From JAEUIA01 sp034440255 (GTDB taxonomy: Bacteria > Planctomycetota > UBA1135 > GCA-002686595): DNA of 15,615 nucleotides. Under the pieces are notes generated by a model. It made no database searches, was not told where the DNA came from, and was given only the letters and a program-made list of their open reading frames with translations. The position numbers were made by a program, and so were the translations under genes. Where the stretch lies: positions 1 to 15,615 of the forward strand of contig JAWXBU010000073.1 of assembly GCA_034440255.1 (NCBI GenBank), in the 5' to 3' direction. Shown here piece after piece: positions 1 through 6,625 of the stretch (its first letter is position 1; the number at the start of each line of letters is the position of its first letter).

Positions 1-265
1 GACCGCTGATTTCCACTGCACTGCTCGCTGCAGCCGCGGTCGGAGCCGCATCACTGCGCTCGACCCGTGCGGTGTCGGTGACTTCGAGCGCGCTCGAAGG
101 CGTCGTCGACGTGTCCAGCCGTGGCGCCGTCAAGCCTTCGGCTTCTGCGAACGCGCGCTCACGCTCGGCGAGCGTTTGGTGCGACTTCGATTCGCGCGAC
201 CACATCAACATTCCGAGGACGAGAGCGAGTGCCAGCATCACGCCGGCGAGAACCAATGTTTTCAT
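1..265 (-). CDS. Membrane-anchored protein, N-terminal part only (probable carboxypeptidase-regulatory-like repeat protein)
   Basis: An open frame starts at ATG 265 and runs off the left edge with no stop, giving 88 visible residues. Residues 2-22 are one uncharged hydrophobic stretch (after K2, up to W22), so the protein is anchored in or exported across the inner membrane. Residues 30-45 are charged and possibly helical. Residues 46-83 form a Ser/Thr/Ala-rich low-complexity linker. The last visible residues read VEISG followed by a codon starting with C. This resembles the 'SGRV' beginning of a carboxypeptidase-regulatory-like beta-sandwich unit, as in the upstream neighbour. The two genes share direction and N-terminal plan (short Lys start, one membrane helix, Ser/Thr linker), so they may be tandem paralogues; this is inference, as the repeats themselves lie outside the window. 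I see no clear Shine-Dalgarno sequence upstream of the ATG. Confidence 0.72.
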   Translation of the reverse strand, partial: MKTLVLAGVMLALALVLGMLMWSRESKSHQTLAERERAFAEAEGLTAPRLDTSTTPSSALEVTDTARVERSDAAPTAAAASSAVEISG

Positions 266-413
266 CGTGACGCCGCGGCGGGGGATGGGGGAGAAGCGAA
301 AATCCCGCCGCGACGCACGCAATCGTACTCAGCCGCCCGTCATCGATTCGATTCGAAGATCATGTACGTCGTGAAGTCCTGTGTAAGTGCGCTCTGGCTC
401 GGTACACACCCGA
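266..413. other. Intergenic region between two minus-strand genes, with a transposon-end-like sequence
   Basis: This 148-base gap separates the stop of the large repeat protein from the start of the partial gene. It contains the short direct repeat CGATTCGATTCGA (about 342-354). At about 370-386 it has GTGAAGTCCTGTGTAAG, which reads TTACACAGGACTTCAC on the other strand. From memory this resembles the terminal inverted repeats of IS256-family insertion sequences. No transposase frame is present. The right-hand part merges into the 26-bp repeat annotated separately. I see no convincing promoter for the partial gene. Confidence 0.4.
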
Positions 414-416
414 TCA
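391..416 (-). repeat. 26-bp dispersed repeat, left copy (inverted relative to the copy at 15579-15604)
   Basis: The plus strand reads GCTCTGGCTCGGTACACAC, one variable base (C here), then CGATCA. The copy at 15579-15604 is the reverse complement with a single mismatch (25 of 26 identical). On the minus strand the repeat begins exactly with the TGA stop codon of the large repeat-protein gene, so it forms the first part of that gene's 3' untranslated region. A short TCGG/CCGA stem around GTGTGTA is possible here but is weakened in the other copy, so conserved secondary structure is not supported. Confidence 0.75.
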
Positions 417-3400
417 ACGACTGAACGAGAGCGTCATCTTGCGCTCGGCCTGCCCCGTCAACGTCACGGACTTCTCCACCGTCTTGCCGTCGGTCGCGAC
501 TGCTTTGACTTTGTATTTGCCCGGTGCGAGAGGCCCGACCTTCTGCTCGTTGCCGCCCGGTCCGCCGCGCGACATGCGATCCATCAAGTCCTGCGTGCTC
601 ATCAAGCCGGCCACGTCGCGACCGGATTCGTCGGTGACGCTGACTCGCGCACGCAACGGTTGATCGTCCGCATCGACGGTCGTCACGGTCAGCAACGTGC
701 CTTGAGACAGCGTGATTTTCACGCTGGATGAACCGGCTGAGCGCACGTCGATCTTGCCGCTCTCGACGGACGAGAGGGCGTCCTTGCGTGCGCTGAACGT
801 GTGTACGCCGGGCGAAAGTCCGCTGTAGCGCGCCTTGCCGTTCGCATCGGTGCGCACACTCGACAGGCGATCGACCGCGCGACCGGATTCGTCGCGCGCG
901 AACACCGACGCACCCAAGACGGGGGCGCCGCGATCGTCGACCACTTCGACGTCGACACCGGCCGCGTTCTCGAGACGCACGTCCAAATCTTTGCGCCATT
1001 CACTTTCGGCGAGCTGGATGTCGGGCATGACCTTGCGACCGTATTTGGCCTCGCCGCCGAAGCCTCCGCCCGGCCCGCGGAATCCGCCCATCTGGGATCC
1101 ACCGACGCTCAGCGAATACGTTCCGGCGCGCAGCGTGTTCACGTCGAAGTTGCCCTCGTCGTCGGTCGTGATCTCGTTGAAGCCGCCGCCCATCATCGAT
1201 CCGCCGACGCCCATCGAAGCCGGCACGAGCGTGACGCGCACGTTCTTCGCCGCATCGCCTTCGGGCGTGCGCACGCGACCCGAGATGCGCGCCGTCGGCA
1301 GCGCGAGATCGACGACGTCTTCGGCGCCGGCCTTCACCGTCTCGACGAATTCGAGCATCGAAGCGCGGCCTCCGCCTTGTTGCACGGTGACCGAGTAATC
1401 GCCGGGCTTGTCGAGTTGGATCGAGTAGGCACCGTCGGCGCCCGAGGTCGCCGTCTTCATGCCCGGGCCGAACGAATCGCCTTGGCCCATGAACGTGACG
1501 CGCACGCCGCCGACACCGGCGCCGCCTTGCGTGACTTTGCCCTTCACGAGCACGGGTGCTTCCGGCGGAGCGCCGAGCACGACGCGCGTTTCCTGTGCCT
1601 CGACGACGTCCGCGTTGACGCTCTTCATGCGCGAGAACATCGCGCCCATGCCGCCGTCACCGCCGCCTCCTCCACCGCCGCGCGTGTTCTGACCGAGCGA
1701 CTCCAAGTCGTTCGCCGAGGGCATCGCCGTCACGCGCCATGAGCCGGGCGCCAGGTGATCCATGCGGAATCTGCCGGCGGAATCGGTGCGTGCCGACGCC
1801 GAGGTGAAGCTCTTCATGTCCATCGCCGTGACGTTGCGGCCGGCAGTCGGGCGTCCGTCCTCGAACGATTCGCCGACGATGGATCCGCCTTCATGCATGA
1901 CGAGCGCGGCGTCGGTGATCGTCTGACCGGCGACGAGATCGAGGCCCAATTCGTCGCTTTTCGCCCACGAATTCGCTTCTGCGACGAGCACGAGGCGGCC
2001 CGCTTTCAAGTCCGAGAGCGTGAAGCGACCGTCGGCGTCGGTGCGTGCTTTGACCGCGTCGTCGCTCATGCCCGGCATGCGTCCACCGAACATGCCGGCA
2101 TTGGTCGAGACCGGCGCGACGGTTGCGTTCGCGACGGGAGTGCCGAGCGGCGACCGCACGATCCCTTGCACGATCGCACCGCGCGCGAGCGTGATCGCGA
2201 GCGGCGTCGCGTCGGCTTTCACGGGCACTTCGACGTCGAGCGATTCGCTCGTCACGAAGCCGTCGGCGCTGACGGTGAGCTTGTAGGTGCCTTCGCGTTG
2301 GAAAGTGAACGTGAACTCGCCGCGTTCGTTCGCGACGTCCTGCGCAAGGCGTTGTCCGCCACCGAACGCGAAGTTCATTCCGCCGCCAGCACCTCCGCCG
2401 CCGCGTCGACCGCCGCCACCGGCGTCGCTGTTGTTGGACGCTTGCACGCGGAATTTCGCGACCGGTTTGCCGTCGGCGAGTGCCGTCACGACGCCGCGCA
2501 CGACGAGCGGTGCTTCGAGCGTGAGCGACGCATCGGTCGTTCCGCTCTTGACGCCTGTCGCTCTCGCGCGCCATGCAGATCGGCGGCGTCCGTCGACATC
2601 GCGCTCGTCGATCTTGGCCGCGTCTTCGGCTTTCAACATCTCGGCCGCGAGCGTGTAGTTGCCGGCCGCGAGCCCTTTGACGACGAAACGACCGTCCTTG
2701 TCGGCGATGAACTGCGGATCCTCCCCGCGCCGCGTTTGCAGGCGGAATTGTCCGCCACCGCCGCCGCCCTGGCCGCGGTCGCTGCTCGCGCTGATCGCGG
2801 CGCCCGCTGCGGGAGTGCCGTCTTTCCAACGCACGACGCCCGCGATCGTCTCGCCTGCGCCGAGTTTGAAATCGATGCCTGCGGAACGCGCTTTTTCGAC
2901 GACCTCGACCTTTTGCGCTTCGGATGCGGGCAGTTCCTTCGAGCGCGCGCTCACCGATACGCTGCCTGCCGTGACTGCCGCGAGCTCGTACTTCCCGTCG
3001 GAATCACTCGTCGTCTTGCGCACGACGCGGTCGGTGAATCCGAACGGCCCGCGACTGCGACTGGCTTCGACGACGGCCCCTGTGATCGGCTTGGCGTCCG
3101 CGTCGAGCACGAGCCCGCTCACCATTCCGCCGCTCGTGAGTCGCAACGCCACGCTCGTCGCACTGCCGCGCGCGATCTCGGGCACTTCGACCGAGGAGTC
3201 CGCGAATGCGGCGGACGCGAGATCGAGCGTGTACGACTGATCGGGGTCGAGCGCCCACAACTCGAAACGGCCGTCTTTCACGCTCGCACGGCGCTCGTTG
3301 CGCCGCATGGCCGACGCCATTCGACCCGGACCGCCGCTGAAATTGGTGAGCGACATCGAGAGCTGCGCTACCTCTCCGTCCAGCACGCTAGCGACGGTTT

Positions 3401-4016
3401 CGCCGGCCGGCAGCGCGATCTGCGCCGCGATCCAGCCACCGCACTCGGCTTGCAATGCGACGCGCGAACCGGCGGGACGAACTTCGATCGTGATCGACTC
3501 GCGCAGGAACCACGCACGACCTGCTGCGATCAAGTGAGCTTTCACGGCGTCTTTGGGCAAGCTGAGTCGAAAGCGTCCGTTCGCATCGAGCTTCGTGCGC
3601 GCGATGACGAATTTCGGATCGACGTCGTTGGCGCCGGTCGCATCGGCGCGACGCGGCCCGATCTGCGTCATCAACGTGTCGAGATCAGCAGGGCGCGCAA
3701 GTGCGAACACTTCGACATCCGAGTCGAGCGCGCAATCGAGCGGCGCGCGCACTTCGCCCTCGACGAGCGCGCCGTCGAGCGCGCTTGCTGCTGTCGCCGA
3801 GTTCACCGTCGCGCGTTCCGGTTTCACACCGCTCGTGTCCGGCGCTGTCAGCGAATCGTTGCGCGAATCGAGCTCTGTTGCACCGGGATTCGTCGATGCA
3901 GTCGCCTGCGTCGAGCTCGAATTCGGAGCAGGGGCGCGGCGCACCTGGAACCACAACAAAGTTGCGAGCAGACCAAGGGCGACGACGACGAGGACGGGCA
4001 GCAGGATGCGCTTCAT
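414..4016 (-). CDS. Large N-terminally anchored protein of about eleven tandem carboxypeptidase-regulatory-like/CnaB-type domains
   Basis: The frame could extend to 4115, but I place the start at ATG 4016, where the protein begins MKRILLPVL with a membrane helix at residues 4-23. The 33 upstream codons are Pro/Arg/Ser-rich and look like non-coding G+C-rich sequence. The product is 1200 residues. A Ser/Thr linker spans residues 30-82. About eleven beta-sandwich units follow, at roughly 84-190, 195-295, 298-390, 391-505, 506-612, 613-712, 713-823, 824-910, 911-1019, 1020-1109 and 1110-1200. They recur on the pattern 'G-V-x(5)-G-x-P-V-x-G-A-x-V ... T-D-x-D/N-G-x-F/Y-x-L-x-x-L-x-A/P-G-x-Y'. Gly-rich or Gly/Met-rich loops interrupt several units (416-422, 533-553, 779-790, 936-945, 972-989). 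Such domains are transthyretin-like folds found in exported structural, adhesive or nutrient-binding proteins. I see no enzyme motif, C-terminal sorting signal or LPXTG sequence. The likely location is periplasmic or on the cell surface. The function is not identified. It is divergent from the mutase operon across a 219-base gap. Confidence 0.85.
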   Translation of the reverse strand: MKRILLPVLVVVALGLLATLLWFQVRRAPAPNSSSTQATASTNPGATELDSRNDSLTAPDTSGVKPERATVNSATAASALDGALVEGEVRAPLDCALDSDVEVFALARPADLDTLMTQIGPRRADATGANDVDPKFVIARTKLDANGRFRLSLPKDAVKAHLIAAGRAWFLRESITIEVRPAGSRVALQAECGGWIAAQIALPAGETVASVLDGEVAQLSMSLTNFSGGPGRMASAMRRNERRASVKDGRFELWALDPDQSYTLDLASAAFADSSVEVPEIARGSATSVALRLTSGGMVSGLVLDADAKPITGAVVEASRSRGPFGFTDRVVRKTTSDSDGKYELAAVTAGSVSVSARSKELPASEAQKVEVVEKARSAGIDFKLGAGETIAGVVRWKDGTPAAGAAISASSDRGQGGGGGGQFRLQTRRGEDPQFIADKDGRFVVKGLAAGNYTLAAEMLKAEDAAKIDERDVDGRRRSAWRARATGVKSGTTDASLTLEAPLVVRGVVTALADGKPVAKFRVQASNNSDAGGGGRRGGGGAGGGMNFAFGGGQRLAQDVANERGEFTFTFQREGTYKLTVSADGFVTSESLDVEVPVKADATPLAITLARGAIVQGIVRSPLGTPVANATVAPVSTNAGMFGGRMPGMSDDAVKARTDADGRFTLSDLKAGRLVLVAEANSWAKSDELGLDLVAGQTITDAALVMHEGGSIVGESFEDGRPTAGRNVTAMDMKSFTSASARTDSAGRFRMDHLAPGSWRVTAMPSANDLESLGQNTRGGGGGGGDGGMGAMFSRMKSVNADVVEAQETRVVLGAPPEAPVLVKGKVTQGGAGVGGVRVTFMGQGDSFGPGMKTATSGADGAYSIQLDKPGDYSVTVQQGGGRASMLEFVETVKAGAEDVVDLALPTARISGRVRTPEGDAAKNVRVTLVPASMGVGGSMMGGGFNEITTDDEGNFDVNTLRAGTYSLSVGGSQMGGFRGPGGGFGGEAKYGRKVMPDIQLAESEWRKDLDVRLENAAGVDVEVVDDRGAPVLGASVFARDESGRAVDRLSSVRTDANGKARYSGLSPGVHTFSARKDALSSVESGKIDVRSAGSSSVKITLSQGTLLTVTTVDADDQPLRARVSVTDESGRDVAGLMSTQDLMDRMSRGGPGGNEQKVGPLAPGKYKVKAVATDGKTVEKSVTLTGQAERKMTLSFSR

Positions 4017-4134
4017 CTGAAACTCACGCGGGGGTGGAGGCGACGGTCGAGCGGGGCTTCGAGCCGGGGCGGCGAAGCGACTGCTGAACCGAGCAGGTCC
4101 GAACGGGTCACGCACAGCTTGTCACATCTAGCGC

Positions 4135-4156
4135 GCTGAAAAGTCGTGCTTTTAGC
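4135..4156. promoter_or_regulatory. Inverted repeat in the divergent intergenic region (possible operator or hairpin)
   Basis: GCT-(G)-AAAAG, a 5-base spacer TCGTG, then CTTTT-AGC form an 8-bp dyad with one bulged base. It lies about 14 bases upstream of the proposed -35 box of the mutase operon, between two divergent genes, where an operator could serve either side. No regulator binding site is recognised, and it could be chance. Confidence 0.3.
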
Positions 4157-4169
4157 CGTGCTCGAGCGA

Positions 4170-4199
4170 TTGCGACGCGCGCCCCGGTCTCCGTACAAT
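4170..4199 (+). promoter_or_regulatory. Sigma-70-like promoter of the methylmalonyl-CoA mutase operon
   Basis: TTGCGA at 4170-4175 (-35; consensus TTGACA) and TACAAT at 4194-4199 (-10; consensus TATAAT) are separated by 18 bases. Transcription would start near 4206, leaving about 30 bases before ATG 4236. The untranslated leader would contain the perfect palindrome CTCAGCTGAG (4209-4218) and, overlapping it, a GAGCG/CGCTC stem at 4216-4230. These could form a hairpin just before the start codon. The boxes are seen in the sequence; promoter activity is inferred. Confidence 0.55.
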
Positions 4200-4235
4200 G
4201 CTCGAACCCTCAGCTGAGCGTCGAGCGCTCCGCAC

Positions 4236-5933
4236 ATGACCCATCGACGGAGTGAATCGGACGCGGCATCGAAGCCTGAAATCGAAAGCGGAGCTGCGGC
4301 ACCGCAGGCTGGCGATGCAGGACTTCGCCGGTGGATTCAGGGGCCGTACACCGCGTCGAAAAAGCGCGCAGCCGAGCGTCGCGAGCCTTTCCAGACGACG
4401 TCGGGACTCCCGATCGAACCGCTGTACGGTCCCTCGGAACTGGGTCTCCCAGGTGAGTATCCGTACTTGCGCGGCGTGCGACCGAGCATGTATCGCTCGC
4501 AGTTCTGGACGATGCGCCAGTACGCGGGTTTCTCGAGCGCGCGCGAGACGAATCGGCGTTTCAAAGTGTTGCTCGCCAGCGGACAAACGGGTCTGTCGAC
4601 GGCGTTCGATCTGCCGACGCAGATCGGTTACGACTCGGATCATCCGCTCGCCAAATTCGAAGTCGGGCGCGTAGGCGTCCCGATCAATTCTCTGCGCGAC
4701 GTCGAGCATCTGTTCGCCGGCATTCCGCTCGGCGAAGTGTCGACGTCGATGACGATCAACGCGACGGCCACCGTCTTGCTGGCGCTCTACTGCGTCGCCG
4801 CCAAGAAGCAGGGCGTCGAGCGTTCGAAGCTGCGTGGCACTGTGCAGAACGACATCTTGAAGGAGTACGCGGCGCGCGGGAATTATCGCTTTCCCACGCA
4901 GCCGTCGATGCGCCTGACGACGGACCTGATGGATTTTTGCGCGCGCGAAGTGCCGCAGTGGAACACGATCTCGATCAGCGGCTATCACATTCGCGAAGCC
5001 GGTTCGAACGCGGTGCAGGAGATGGCGTTCACGCTCGGCAACGGTCGCGCGTACGTGCGTGCGGCGCTCGCGGCCGGCCTTGCGATCGACGAATTCGCAC
5101 CGCGCTTGTCGTTCTTCTTCAACGCGCACAACAACCTGTTCGAGGAAGTGGCGAAGTTCCGCGCCGCGCGACGGATGTGGTCGCGGATCATGCGCGAGGA
5201 ATTCGGTGCCAAGGACGAAAAGTCGTGGATGCTGCGCTTCCACACGCAGACGGCCGGCTCGATGCTCACGAGCCAGCAACCCGAGAACAACGTGGTGCGC
5301 GTGACGTTGCAGGCGCTCGCGGCCGTGCTCGGAGGCACACAGTCGCTGCACACGAACGGGCTAGACGAAGCGCTGTCGTTGCCGACCGAGAAGAGCGCGC
5401 GCATCGCTTTGCGCACGCAACAGATCATCGCCAACGAGTCGGGCGTGTGCGACACGGTCGACCCTCTGGGGGGGGCGCCGTTCATCGAGTCGCTGACTGA
5501 CGACCTCGAAGCGCGCGCACTCGCACTGATGGCCGAAGTCGATCGCCGCGGTGGAATGGTGGCCGCGATCGAGGCCGGTTTCGTGCAGCGCGAGATCCAA
5601 AAAAGCGCGATGGCGTGGTTGCGCGCCGTCGAATCGAACAAAGAGACGATCGTGGGCGTGAACAGCTATGTCATCGAAGAAAAGCCGCCGGAGTTGTTCC
5701 GCGCGAGCGACGAGAGCAAGCGGCAAGTGCTGGCCGATCTGGATGATGTGCGCAGAGAACGCGATCCCGTCGCCGTCGAAGCGAGCTTGCGCGAACTCGA
5801 TCGCGCTGCCGCCGGAACCGACAACGTGATGCCGCACATGATCGCCGCCGTCGAGAGGTACGTGACGCTCGGCGAGATCTGCGGCCTCCTCGAAAAGCGC
5901 TTCGGCAAGTACAAGCCGCCCGAGGTTTTGTGA
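4236..5933 (+). CDS. mcmA1: Methylmalonyl-CoA mutase, catalytic (large) subunit without the B12-binding domain
   Basis: The 565-residue product covers the TIM-barrel catalytic domain of methylmalonyl-CoA mutase, which interconverts (R)-methylmalonyl-CoA and succinyl-CoA by a radical mechanism using adenosylcobalamin. The family block RWIQGPY...ERREPF is at 32-52, TMRQYAGFS at 92-100, GTVQNDILKE at 201-210 and ISGYH at 247-251. By alignment from memory with the Propionibacterium enzyme, Tyr96, Arg226 (PSMRL) and His251 match Tyr89, Arg207 and His244. The Tyr/Arg pair indicates methylmalonyl-CoA rather than isobutyryl-CoA mutase, which has Phe/Gln. The protein ends after LEKRFGKYKPP, and the C-terminal cobalamin domain with DxHxxG is absent. 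It is therefore the split type, needing a separately encoded B12-binding subunit that is not in this window. It is the first gene of the operon, and its stop overlaps the epimerase start (TGATG). ATG 4236 is the only start before the conserved N-terminus; its Shine-Dalgarno sequence is weak. Confidence 0.95.
   Translation: MTHRRSESDAASKPEIESGAAAPQAGDAGLRRWIQGPYTASKKRAAERREPFQTTSGLPIEPLYGPSELGLPGEYPYLRGVRPSMYRSQFWTMRQYAGFSSARETNRRFKVLLASGQTGLSTAFDLPTQIGYDSDHPLAKFEVGRVGVPINSLRDVEHLFAGIPLGEVSTSMTINATATVLLALYCVAAKKQGVERSKLRGTVQNDILKEYAARGNYRFPTQPSMRLTTDLMDFCAREVPQWNTISISGYHIREAGSNAVQEMAFTLGNGRAYVRAALAAGLAIDEFAPRLSFFFNAHNNLFEEVAKFRAARRMWSRIMREEFGAKDEKSWMLRFHTQTAGSMLTSQQPENNVVRVTLQALAAVLGGTQSLHTNGLDEALSLPTEKSARIALRTQQIIANESGVCDTVDPLGGAPFIESLTDDLEARALALMAEVDRRGGMVAAIEAGFVQREIQKSAMAWLRAVESNKETIVGVNSYVIEEKPPELFRASDESKRQVLADLDDVRRERDPVAVEASLRELDRAAAGTDNVMPHMIAAVERYVTLGEICGLLEKRFGKYKPPEVL
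5922..5926 (+). promoter_or_regulatory. Ribosome binding site of the epimerase gene
   Basis: GAGGT lies inside the last codons of the mutase gene, 6 bases before ATG 5933. That spacing favours ATG 5933 over the in-frame GTG at 5930 as the epimerase start. Confidence 0.6.
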
Positions 5934-6382
5934 TGAGTTCGCACGCACCGGCCGCCCTGCACGGCATCGTCCAAGGTCTGCATCACGTCGCGATCGCGGT
6001 GCAGAATCTCGACGAGGCTCGACTCGCATATGAAGGTGCGCTCGGGCTTTCAGCGAGCGAACCGGAGTACGTACCCGATCAGAAAGTGCGTGTGCTCGTG
6101 CTCTACGCAGGCACGCAGCGCATCGAATTGGTCGAACCGGCCAGCCCCGATTCACCGATCACGAAGTTTCTCGAAACGCGCGGTCCCGGCATCCACCACG
6201 TCGCTTGGAAGGTCGCGAATTGCGCTGCCGCCATCGCCCAAGCGAAAGCGAAAGGCCTGCGCATGATCGACGAAGCGCCACGCCCGGGTTCGCATCACAC
6301 GACGATTGCGTTCCTGCATCCGAAGTCCACGGGCGGCGTGCTCATGGAGCTCGTGCAAGACCCACCGAACGCCGCTCACTGA
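5933..6382 (+). CDS. mce: Methylmalonyl-CoA epimerase
   Basis: This 149-residue protein of the vicinal oxygen chelate superfamily converts (S)-methylmalonyl-CoA, the product of propionyl-CoA carboxylase, to the (R)-epimer used by the mutase. Two paired beta-alpha-beta modules are visible. The first starts at LHHVAIAV (16-23) and the second at GIHHVAWKV (86-94). The expected metal ligands are present: His18, Glu65 (RIELVEP), His89 and Glu139 (GVLMELVQ). The signature AFLHPKSTGGVLMELV at 126-141 is typical of the family. Length is normal for the family. The start overlaps the mutase stop by one base, so translation is probably coupled. The next gene begins 8 bases after its stop. Confidence 0.95.
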   Translation: MSSHAPAALHGIVQGLHHVAIAVQNLDEARLAYEGALGLSASEPEYVPDQKVRVLVLYAGTQRIELVEPASPDSPITKFLETRGPGIHHVAWKVANCAAAIAQAKAKGLRMIDEAPRPGSHHTTIAFLHPKSTGGVLMELVQDPPNAAH

Positions 6383-6390
6383 GGTGCACG

Positions 6391-6618
6391 ATGTCGCAAC
6401 CGCAACCGAACTGTCCCAGCTGCCGCGAACGCATGGAAGCCGGCTTCGTCCTCGACACCGGGCGCGGCGGTTCGCGCAAGGAGGCGAAGTGGATCGAGGG
6501 TCAGCCCGAAAAGTCCTTTTGGGTGGGCATCAAGATCGAGGGGAAGAAACAGTTCCCGATCCAGGCTTTCCGTTGTCCGCGCTGCGGAATGCTCGTCAAC
6601 TACGCTTTGAGCACGTGA
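6391..6618 (+). CDS. Small zinc-ribbon protein of unknown function
   Basis: This 75-residue protein has two CxxC knuckles, CPSC (residues 8-11) and CPRC (62-65), separated by 50 residues. It is a four-cysteine zinc-ribbon fold with a long central beta-rich insert that contains KSFWVGIKI. It has no signal peptide or membrane segment and should be cytoplasmic. From memory the arrangement (CPxC near the N-terminus, a Trp-containing middle, a C-terminal CxxCG) recalls the small PF20097/DUF6487-type proteins; I cannot confirm membership. ATG 6391 has a good GAGGTG site at 6381-6386, 4 bases upstream; longer in-frame extensions overlap the epimerase in another frame and are not credible. The gene sits between epimerase and carboxyltransferase with gaps of 8 and 7 bases, so it is co-transcribed with the propionyl-CoA genes. 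Its role there is unknown. Confidence 0.85.
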   Translation: MSQPQPNCPSCRERMEAGFVLDTGRGGSRKEAKWIEGQPEKSFWVGIKIEGKKQFPIQAFRCPRCGMLVNYALST

Positions 6619-6625
6619 TCTCGAC

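Noticed and set aside
416..990. Gly-rich runs in the large repeat protein as a sign of frameshift or sequencing error (protein residues, about bases 1049-2771)
   Set aside because: The reading frame stays open and returns to recognisable repeat-unit pattern on both sides of each run, so they are in-frame loop insertions.
4017..4115. N-terminal extension of the large repeat protein to 4115
   Set aside because: The extra 33 residues are Pro/Arg/Ser-rich and would bury the membrane signal starting MKRILLPVL. ATG 4016 gives a normal exported-protein N-terminus.
1755..4139. A 794-codon open frame on the plus strand
   Set aside because: It is antisense to the 1200-residue repeat protein. Its translation is His/Arg/Glu/Asp-rich without any domain, and it is a frame shadow of G+C-rich coding DNA.
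4152..5351. A 399-codon open frame on the minus strand
   Set aside because: It lies antisense to the strongly conserved mutase gene and has an Arg/His-rich shadow composition.
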